A stretch of DNA of 64,000 nt from Clarkia xantiana subsp. parviflora (Eukaryota; Streptophyta; Magnoliopsida; Myrtales; Onagraceae), in NCBI GenBank assembly GCA_036873135.1, contig JAPTYO010000008.1:39316819-39380818 (forward strand), in the 5' to 3' direction. A program made the position numbers and the translations under genes. Below the pieces are notes generated by a model. It was not told the origin of the DNA and did no database searches. It saw only the letters and a list, made by a program, of their open reading frames with translations. Position 1 is the stretch's first letter. Each line of letters begins with the position of its first letter. Positions 1-7,748 of the stretch are shown piece by piece.

Positions 1-667
1 AAAAATTGAGGTCGGAAGCCCCGTTCCCGCCGCCGGAGCTCATGTCGCCGATGACCCGCCGTGTGCCGCCGTCTCCGCCGTCGTGGTTCCTGTCGCCGCT
101 AGTCTCACCACCACGAGCTGGTCCCTCCGGTGAGTTGTGGTTGGCCGGTGATGAAGGAGTGTGGATGGATGAGTAGCTTGGGTGCTAAGTCACTTACTCC
201 TCAAGAAAAGGGAGAAGGCAATTTTGAAATGTGGAGGTAAGTGAGGAGTAATTTTCATGCTCTCCCTTTTTAATATATACATGTGGGTAATTCCCTATCA
301 TCTCCATATTTTTTCTAACTCTTTTGTATGGGTTATTGACACATACATATACTTATACACCCACGTGTGCACATACATGCTTACACGTATACCCGTTTGC
401 ATATCCATGTCACGAGTCTATTATCATGATCCCGACATGCATATACTTACATCCCCATTGTTATATACTTATAAATGATCATATCTACATGTTTACTATC
501 GTGACATTGTACCCCTATTAAACGAAGGGCGGGACACGCGACATTGAGGCCCACGCGCCGACGGACGGTAATCCACACCAAGGTAACACCCGAACTTAAA
601 TCGAACGTATACTCTATCGAAAATAGAGTCAAGCAAGGGTCACGTAGTTACTTGACTCGGGGGCAAA
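1..667 (+). mobile_element. Internal 3' part of a Tat-type Gypsy element (element F), cut by the window edge
   Basis: This stretch precedes a 3' LTR and ends in the polypurine tract used by the other Tat elements here. Bases 1-230 are GC-rich and CCG-rich, like the leader of element C (33480-33840). Bases 260-520 are rich in CATG and ACAT words, like the segments just upstream of the 3' LTRs of A (61500-61800) and G (49440-49720). No gag or pol motif is visible, so F is probably a short non-autonomous element. Short reading frames at 257-521 are low-complexity and not believed. The 5' end lies outside the window. Confidence 0.6.
626..658 (+). other. Hairpin beside the polypurine tract of element F
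   Basis: Arms GAGTCAAG (626-633) and CTTGACTC (651-658) pair perfectly over 8 bp with a 17-nt loop. The purine tract GGGGGCAAA follows, and the LTR starts at 668. The same arrangement occurs in A, C, D, E and G. Confidence 0.7.
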
Positions 668-1088
668 TGATGGTTATACGTTCGATTCGGGTTCGTTTAT
701 AATTATTCGGACTTCGCATACAAGTCAAACCCACTAAATGGTCCCAAAATAATCACCCGCAAGTTTAAAACGGCCCCAGGTACGCGCGTGCGTACCCCGA
801 GCATAGGACTCGTCCGGATTGTTGAGACAATCCGGAGGTCGGGATTGTCTAACAACCCCGACCTCCGGATTACGTCTAGAAATGCGTGTGACTCCTATAT
901 ACGCGCGTACGGCACGTGTCGGACTCTCCGACGTCAACTTCTTAGTCGTCCACATCCGGTTCACTTTTTCACAATTAAACCGACGTTGGACCGTTCAAAA
1001 ATCGGTCTGATTTCAAGGTGTTTTATAAACAGGGGCCTTGATAATTCATTTCACAACTAAGTTGACGCCGAAGCTCTGACCTCTCTCT

Positions 1089-1128
<40 letters not shown>

Positions 1129-1318
1129 ATCCTAATTTAAGCTTCGGAGAGAACTCATTGCACTCCACCTCCCTCCCCCCTCTGTGTTGTGTGCGATACT
1201 GCCCCTCGTGCAGGTATCTGAAGACGCACGTATCCCGGCACGTGCGAAGACCCGCTACCTCGACGATCCGAAGCGCATACATCAAGACCCGACTCTCCAT
1301 CGAGTGTAGGATGCAACA
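668..1318 (+). repeat. 3' LTR of element F (Gypsy, Tat type)
   Basis: The LTR starts TGATGGTTATACG after the polypurine tract and ends GATGCAACA, matching the TGATGGATATACG starts and TAACA ends of the LTRs in A, C and G. It contains inverted repeats around 810-880, a TATA-like CTATATA near 895, a CT microsatellite, and the box TTTAAGCTTCGGAGAG near 1137 that is shared with other LTRs here. The right junction falls inside an older gag remnant, which suggests insertion there. The expected duplicate of CATAC (1319-1323) would lie outside the window. Confidence 0.7.
1092..1125 (+). repeat. CT dinucleotide microsatellite
   Basis: About 17 CT units lie in the F LTR, just before the conserved TTTAAGCTTCGGAGAG box. 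Confidence 0.95.
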
Positions 1319-1319
1319 C

Positions 1320-2018
1320 ATACTCTTTACAAATAGAAACCTTATTGAGCAAACCATCGAAAGATATACAATAATCTCGCATAAGTCCTGTCAGATACAG
1401 AGTGGTTAACTCCTCCATAGCATCCTCATAAAATGACTCAGAGAAGCAAGCAGTGATAGCACGAATGTATTCGGACCAAGACAATTCCACAACTGAAATT
1501 CCTCGAGTTTTCATATAGGATTGGTGCCTCTGTAAAGCATCACCATCCAAATGAATAGCAGCATAACTGAGTTTCAGATCCTCAGGAGTTTCATCCATCG
1601 CAAAGAAATGATCGCACCTGTACAGCCAACCTTGCAGATCCTTGCCATTAAAGCTAGGAAACTCAACCTTGCCAAAACAATCTGGTCGTTGCTGCTTAAC
1701 TTAATTAGAAGGTGGATTAAATGTGTCTCGCTCATCTCGATTACGCTGTGGCATAGATCCACTAGCATTGAGATTCCCAAACCTCTGAAGAATTGCTGCT
1801 TGTTGAGCGGCACACACTGTTTGCTGAGCTGCGAACTCTACTTACTGAGTCGCAATTGTCGCCACCATATTACGAAGATCATCCATGGATATTTCCATTG
1901 ATGACGTCCTATCAGTAATCTCATCATCTCTATTGAAGACTCGCTGGACTGCTTTGTCCTGATCACGAAGCTTTGCCTCCAATTTCTTCAGATCCTGAGC
2001 ACACGTACCTTCCGCCAT
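1320..2018 (-). pseudogene. Decayed Gypsy gag (element with a Met-type primer site)
   Basis: Read on the minus strand, a start codon at 2018-2016 opens a gag-like protein. A charged N-terminal region runs to about 1845, where there is a stop. After a second stop come typical gag core motifs: FPSFNGKDLQGWLYRCDHFF, then AAIHLDGDAL, SWSEYIRAI and DYCISFDGLLNKVS. These match the retrotransposon gag core of plant Gypsy elements outside the Tat group. The frame ends at the right edge of the F LTR, and everything downstream (protease, RT, integrase) is absent from the window. It is an inactive remnant. The lineage (possibly a chromovirus) is inferred only from the primer site and gag style. Confidence 0.7.
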
Positions 2019-2090
2019 GATCGCGAAGAGCTGAATCGAATCGAAATGGAACCACAAGCTTCCGCTATTTAGAAAATGGGGGAGGAACGA

Positions 2091-2105
2091 AATTTCTAAT
2101 ACCAA
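2091..2105 (-). other. Primer-binding site of the old gag element (initiator-Met tRNA type)
   Basis: On the minus strand the sequence TTGGTATTAGAAATT follows an apparent LTR end (GCATCA). It resembles TGGTATCAGAGC, the usual initiator-methionine tRNA primer site. It differs from the TTGGCGCC sites of the Tat elements here. Confidence 0.55.
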
Positions 2106-2106
2106 G

Positions 2107-2629
2107 TGATGCAATCAGTTGAAGAAAACTCAGAAATTCATCCAAATCCAGGCTGAATTCTCGAATTACAACTTCCCGCCTTATATAATTCAAATGGTTG
2201 TTGCAACTCCTAACAACCTGCCTTTCATTATTTTCTAAAAAGCCCCATAACTATTTAAACTGATAAAAAGGGTCCTTAAACACATAATCATGTATCATAA
2301 TGGAATTCCTTCGTTGTTTCTGGTAGTTTCCTTGCCCTCGTCGGGTTGTCGTCACTTTCGCTTGGCTACGCTGTCTTCGTCATAAACCGCTTCTTTTACC
2401 ACGAAGTCGGACTTCAACAACCACCAAACCCTAATTTTTGGTCAAAGAATGTGAGAGGAAAGCAGAATAAATGTGTTTGCAATTTTGTAAACGATAATGA
2501 TTCAGAGTCCGACCTATACACTCCGAGAAGTTCCGATGGTGAGGGGAAATATAAATGCCACAAAAGTTAACTATACTTACCATTGATGCCACAGAGACAC
2601 AATCGGAACTTCTCGGTCCCTCTGAGTCG
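2107..2629 (-). other. Probable 5' LTR remnant of the old gag element; target of element D
   Basis: This stretch lies immediately upstream of the primer-binding site in element orientation, so it is probably part of the LTR. Its outer border could not be set. No gene is visible. An imperfect inverted repeat pairs 2495-2540 with 2600-2629 plus 11534-11560, so element D interrupted one arm of a hairpin-like region. Confidence 0.35.
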
Positions 2630-3393
2630 TGTTGGATCACGGGCGAAGCTCCGTTACGTCCTTGACGGAATGCTTGGACTCCTGGGCTCCGCGTGGTCCT
2701 GCAAAAGGGGATGGCCTGGGTGGTGACCCAGAATCCCTCTCCGATGCTTAAATGAGTACGGTAATCAATGGGTGGTAAGCAAGAGTATATGTTCGTATCA
2801 GTGTGTAGGGTTTTTCTGAGGTAACCTCCTCCTTTATATAGAAGGAGGAGTTACCCAGTTACCTGTTACTGCGCTTGGCAGTTATACCCATGATTCCGTG
2901 TATCTCGCCATGATTCCGTATATCTCGGCTGGGATTCCATATTTCTCGCCCCACGCTCCGCGTATCTTACCCGTACCTCCGCGTATCTCGGGCACGCCCT
3001 GCGTATCTCGGGGGAGATTATCTATATCTTAACCGTCCTCCTACTACTCTCATCCAGTAGGCGGGTTTTCTTGGTCTTATCCTCTGATTACAAGTCTCGA
3101 CTACTGTCGGGGACTCCAGAGTTGTCTCATTCTAGATCACCACCCAGGACCTCCAGTCTCTACGGGACATGTCCAGCCTCTGCGGGGCTTTATTATCGGG
3201 GCCTTTACTAAGGCATATCGGGGCCTACTCAGAGGCTTCTTATCGGGAGCGTTCAGCTCATACGTCGGGACCGCTGAAGTCGGGACCCTTCGTGTTGGGC
3301 CTCTGGGCCTTCAAGGCTTTTCGCGAGGCCCACTGGACCTACTCGCCGTCCAGTGGCTGTTAACGGGGCTAACGATTACATCGGAACCCATCA
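2630..3393 (-). repeat. 3' LTR of element D
   Basis: Plus-strand ends are TGTTGGATCAC and ACCCATCA. The TATA box lies at about 2833-2840 inside the inverted repeat CTCCTCCTT/AAGGAGGAG. The shared box (plus-strand CTCTCCGATGCTTAA) is at about 2737-2751, with a short hairpin CTGGGT/ACCCAG at 2716-2731. Confidence 0.93.
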
Positions 3394-3402
3394 TTTGCCC
3401 CC

Positions 3403-3435
3403 AAGACATGGGGGACTTTTAGTTCGTCATGTCTT
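3403..3435 (-). other. Hairpin beside the polypurine tract of element D, with a different stem sequence
   Basis: On the plus strand, AAGACATG (3403-3410) pairs perfectly with CATGTCTT (3428-3435) across a 17-nt loop. In element orientation the second arm is followed directly by the purine tract GGGGGCAAA and then the LTR. Position and loop size match the GAGTCAA/TTGACTC hairpin of the other Tat elements, but the stem sequence is unrelated. Confidence 0.75.
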
Positions 3436-3950
3436 CCAGTCCAACTTTTTTGACCTCTCTTTTCGAAGGTTTTTGCTTTCATGCCCTCCGATACCGCCGT
3501 CGGAGGCTTGGATCCTTGCAATTTTTGATACCTCAGTTAGAGGCTTTTGTCTTCATACCTTCCGATACCACCGTCGGAGGCTTTGATCTTTGCGTGTGAT
3601 CGTTATATATCAGAGTCTCTTTCTTATGATTTCCTTGGGCCCACCAGGCCCCATGGGCAGTTGGTTAATCCAAGGAGACTCCTTGGGTACTGTAGCATTA
3701 AATGCCTAGGGATAGGGAAACGTCGTTTAAACCAGCGTGACTGCTGTTTTTCTGAAAAAGCAACTGTGACGTCATACACGTCCCTTCTGTGCCTATAATC
3801 TCGTCGATTAAGCTCGTGTCGTTCCCTCTTCAACGGTGCAGATCAAGCCCATCCAGCTGTCTCCTCCGTACCGTCTCCCTAGTTCAACGGTTGTGATCAA
3901 ATCGTTTCGCCTTCAACGGTCACGATTACGTCCCTTCAATTGTCCTTTTG

Positions 3951-3960
3951 CCTATAAAAG
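3951..3960 (+). promoter_or_regulatory. TATA box of the antisense gene in element D
   Basis: CCTATAAAAG lies about 155 bp upstream of the start codon at 4114. It is followed by a pyrimidine-rich stretch (3980-4050) that suits a plant transcription start and 5' UTR. It lies inside element D on the strand opposite to gag-pol, outside the LTR. Confidence 0.6.
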
Positions 3961-4113
3961 GTAAAACCCTGGCCTCATTCACTTCTTCTGCACTCTCTCG
4001 CTTTCAACCATCCTTGCATTCGAAGCTCTCCTCCAGCTCCTCCTGGTATTTCAAGTGATCAAGGCCCTCGACTTTTCCGATCTTCCTTATCTTCACCTCT
4101 TTGGCCACCGATC

Positions 4114-6825
4114 ATGTCTGGTAAGGATTTCTTTCCACACTTTCGTGATTTGCGCACTGTTTACTCTTCTTTTCTCAACTCCTCTTGTCTGTAATCGTTT
4201 TTAGACGAAGCTACTTCTGAGATTAGGGCTCCCTTTGCCTTTGAGTTTGCCGTCAACCAAATATCTGAGGGTTCGTATGAGGTTGCCCTTAGAGAGGGGT
4301 GTATCACCTCGGATTGGGAGCCTCGCTTCCCTTACGAGTCCCAAACTGTTGGTAGAAGGAAGCACATTATCACGCCTCCTCGGGCAGGGGAGGTGTTCGT
4401 TTCTACTGGACAGATAAGCGCGGGAATTCGATTCCCCTTCTGTGGAAACATGGTGGAGATGTGCAACTTCTACAAAACGCATCCTTGTACTTTCTCTCCA
4501 CACGCCATCCGCGTGTGGAATGCCTTCCAGCTCCTATGCCATCGCCAGCAGTGGACATACAGCCTCCTGTTGTTCCGCACTTTTTACGGCATGAAGTGCA
4601 ACAAATCCGGTGTCTGCTCCTTCTCCCCCCGACTCCCCAAGTGGACAAAGGAGCAACTTTCACGTTTCGGCTGGGACAGCGAAACTTGGAAGTTTCACAA
4701 GGATCGGATTCTGATCCGCGACTCGGGCTCCGATAACAGTGGCTGGAAGAAGTACTACTTCTTTGTCCAGCATAGCTCTGTCCCCTGGCCTCGATGGGAG
4801 GTCGTGGCGGACCCTGCCCCCAAGCTCCAGGATTACTCCGAGGATGACCTCAACACCCTCCAGATGGTGCAACTCTACCGCTGGGGGGACAACTTCATAC
4901 CTATCGATGCCAACAAGCTCCAGGAGCGGAACCTGATTACTATCGGAGTCCGACTCCTTGACGCTGTTTCTGCAGATTTAGTCGTCTGGGTAATATTTCT
5001 AACTGTTTTATTTTTACCTTTGCAGCCAAGAAGGCTTCTCTGTTGACTCATCTCATTATGGAGCAGGGCGAGACTGATGCCGTCCAGAGCGGTTCCAAGC
5101 GGAAGCGCAAGCTGGTGAAGAAAGGGGCTTCTTCCTCTACTCCCTTATCTGCTGCTCCTCCGACTGAAGAGCAGGTCAGGACCAAGAAGGCCAGGCGGGA
5201 GGAGGTAGATCGGGCCTTCGGGGCCACCACCATCGAGGAAGGTAAGCGCGTTCGTCGTGAAATTAAACGATATAAAAAATTAGTCCCCAAGGAGTTTATC
5301 CCCGCCGATCGGGAGTCGCGGGTTCGGGAAATTAAATATATCCTTCAAGGAGAAGTCCCCCGCGTTCTCAAGGCGGGATACTACAACTTCCATGGGAAAG
5401 ACCAACATGTCGAACGTCAAATTCTCTGGTGCCCTGGTGGAGTTATCCCTGATCATGTTCGTCCTGCCACCGCAGGTCCCTTGAAGACTCCTGCCCCGAC
5501 GGAGGCTATCATTCCAGCGGAGGCTGCAGCTCCGCAGGAACTAATGCTGGAGGACGTCCCGGCGGAAGCTCGGTTCCGTCCAGTGACTGATTTGGAGGCT
5601 TCTCCGTCTATTGAAGAGCCTGAAGAGGGGGGCCTGCTTCCCCGTGGCAGGTCGAGGTCCAGGAGTGCACGGCCCGCTGCTAGGGACGTGTCCAAGAGTC
5701 CTCCTCCTATTCTTCGCACTCCAACTCCCGAGCCTCCTATAGAGGTAGTTCCTGGCACCCCGGGGGCCGAGCCTATCCCTCGTCTTCCGATGGACGAGGT
5801 GTACAAAATTTACACCTCCGACCAGGCAGCGATCCCTTGGCGTCCGATCGAATCCCTCGCCGGGTTTTCGATCCGTCGGGACAATCTTGAGCCCGACTTG
5901 GCCCTACACTTGTTGTCAGGGTCAATTCCTCCGTCTCTGAAAAAGCCACTTTACCTGTCGCGGGAGGATATTGAAGAGGAGTTCCGGGCCATGGCCGTCC
6001 GTCGGATGGAGGTAATATCCTATCACCTTATTCTCTTCTTTATTCCTACCTTCAATTACTGAATTTTTATCTTTTTCTCTTCCGCCTTAGGAAACCGCGG
6101 ACCAGCACCGTAGCTTTGCCATCGCCTTGGCTCTGAAAAGCGCTTTGGAGGAGGCTGAAGCCAAGTCAAACCCTGAAGCCTTAGCCAAGCTTCAGATGGA
6201 GCGTGACGAGGCGGTGGCGGCCAAAAATGAGATGGCCAAGGAGAAGGCTCTCCTCGATGACATGTCCACAAGCCTGCTCAAGAAAGTCCACGACCATGAG
6301 GCTGTCATGCGCCGAGAGCGGAAGATGGCCCAGGTGGAGCAGCAGCGGAACGAGGGGGAGAAGCAGCAACTCGTTCGCGAGAAGAACGTCTTCGCGGATC
6401 TTCTGGCGGAGGCCAAAGCCAAGCTTGAAGCGGAAAGGGCAGAGTTCTCTGCCAAACTGGCTGAGGCAAAGGCTCAAGGTCTCGAGGAGGGCCGCGAGGA
6501 GGGTCGTCTTCAGGGCCACAGGGAGTATCGGGACTCTGAAGAATTCAAGCTGGCTGCTGTGGAGTTCTGCAAGTCCGAGGTGGAGGACGCTTTATTCAAC
6601 GCTGTCGAAGAACTCTACACAGCCTATGCGGATTCCATCGACTTCAAGAAGTCCGAGACCCTCGCCCCCTTCGCGGAGAAATATTTCAACCTCCCCGCGG
6701 AGAGTGAAGAGACCGCTGCCGTGGACCTGACTCCGCCAGCCGCGGAGCCTTCCGCCCAGGCCCCTCCGAACCTTGCTCCCTCCGATGCTGCTGAGGACCC
6801 ATCTTCTAACAAGGACCAAGTTTAA
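4114..6825 (+). CDS. Spliced antisense gene of element D (Transposase_28-like N-domain, coiled-coil C-terminus)
   Basis: The model has four exons. The first is seven bases (ATG TCT G, 4114-4120), followed by a GT-AG intron at 4121-4204. Exon 2 (4205-4989) encodes a cysteine- and aromatic-rich domain with RFPFCGNMVEMCNFY and VWNAFQLLCHRQQW, in the style of the plant family annotated as putative gypsy-type transposon protein (Pfam Transposase_28). Exon 3 (about 5031-6011) starts with a basic KRKRK stretch, a possible nuclear signal, and has a Pro/Ser/Arg-rich middle. A clean intron (6012-6090, phase 0) precedes exon 4, a long Ala/Glu/Lys coiled coil ending at TAA 6825. The joined frame would give about 835 aa. 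The second intron (4990-5030) would be only about 41 nt, too short for a normal plant intron, so that junction is uncertain or damaged. The biochemical function is unknown. Confidence 0.75.
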
Positions 6826-7748
6826 TGCTTACCTCTTTTAGTCCTTGTTGTCTTTCTCTTTTGTCTTTTTGTAACGAACCTCTTTGGCCTTCTGGCCTTT
6901 ATATGAGTAGTTTTCTTTCCATCTGTTTTGGCACCGATACTCATTTGCGCTTTATCTAAAGCGGCTTTAAACCCGTTACTCGGAACGTTCCGATGCATCA
7001 TTTGAGATGATTTCATACGTCCTTCCAACGCTTGACTCGGGGCTTCACCATTTAAGGCTTCTCGTCCAATCGGGACTTCGCCACTTAAGGCTTCTCGTCC
7101 AGAATCGGGACTTCACCACTTAAGGTTTCTCGTCCAAAATCGGGACTTCACCACTTAAGGTTTCTCGTCCAAAATCGGGACTTCACCACTTAAGGTTTCT
7201 CGTCTAAAATCGGGACTTCACCACTTAAGGTTTCTCGTCCCTGCCTTTCAAGGCCATCTTCACACCCCTTAGGGCTTTTACTGCGTCTCTACTGGACGGC
7301 TTAATCGTACCCTTTAAGGCTTTTTGCCGCATCATATAGACGACTTACGCGGACCTGTTAACGCTTTTTCATACCTGTTAAGGCTTTTTGGCCGCATCTT
7401 ATAGACGACTTACGCGGACCCATCAGGGCCTTTTCATACCTAGGCTTTTGGTTGCATCATATAGACGACTTATGTGTACCCCGTAGGGCTTTTGTCCGTA
7501 CCTGTTAAGGCTTTTGGCCGCGCCATATAGACGACTTACGCGTCCCCCGCGGGACTTTCATCGTACCTCGGAAGGCTTTTGTCGCGTCACTCAGGACGTC
7601 TTATTAACAGTTAGAATAAATTTGAAAGCAATTTGATCGGAAGGCAACTTCTTTTATTTACTAATAATTCAAAGTAGGCTTACATCGGATTTTATTGATA
7701 GACAATTTGCGCCATTCGTGGCGGCTTCATATCAAACATGATACTTCT
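6826..7748 (-). repeat. Tandem repeats between the pol and antisense-gene 3' ends of element D
   Basis: Bases 7040-7245 hold about five or six copies of a unit near 36 bp with the core CGGGACTTCACCACTTAAGG. Bases 7290-7600 hold several copies of a unit near 60 bp with cores AGACGACTTACGCG and AAGGCTTTTGGCCGC. Both coding units converge on this stretch. Repeat-rich 3' untranslated regions are known in Tat elements. No gene is visible. Confidence 0.85.

Noticed and set aside
4990..5030. A 41-nt intron in the antisense gene of D
   Set aside because: Too short for usual plant splicing. The frame agrees only if the acceptor is moved to 5030, so I left the junction open.
5048..6819. Several minus-strand frames under the antisense gene of D
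   Set aside because: Shadows of the GC-rich plus-strand exons without any family motif.
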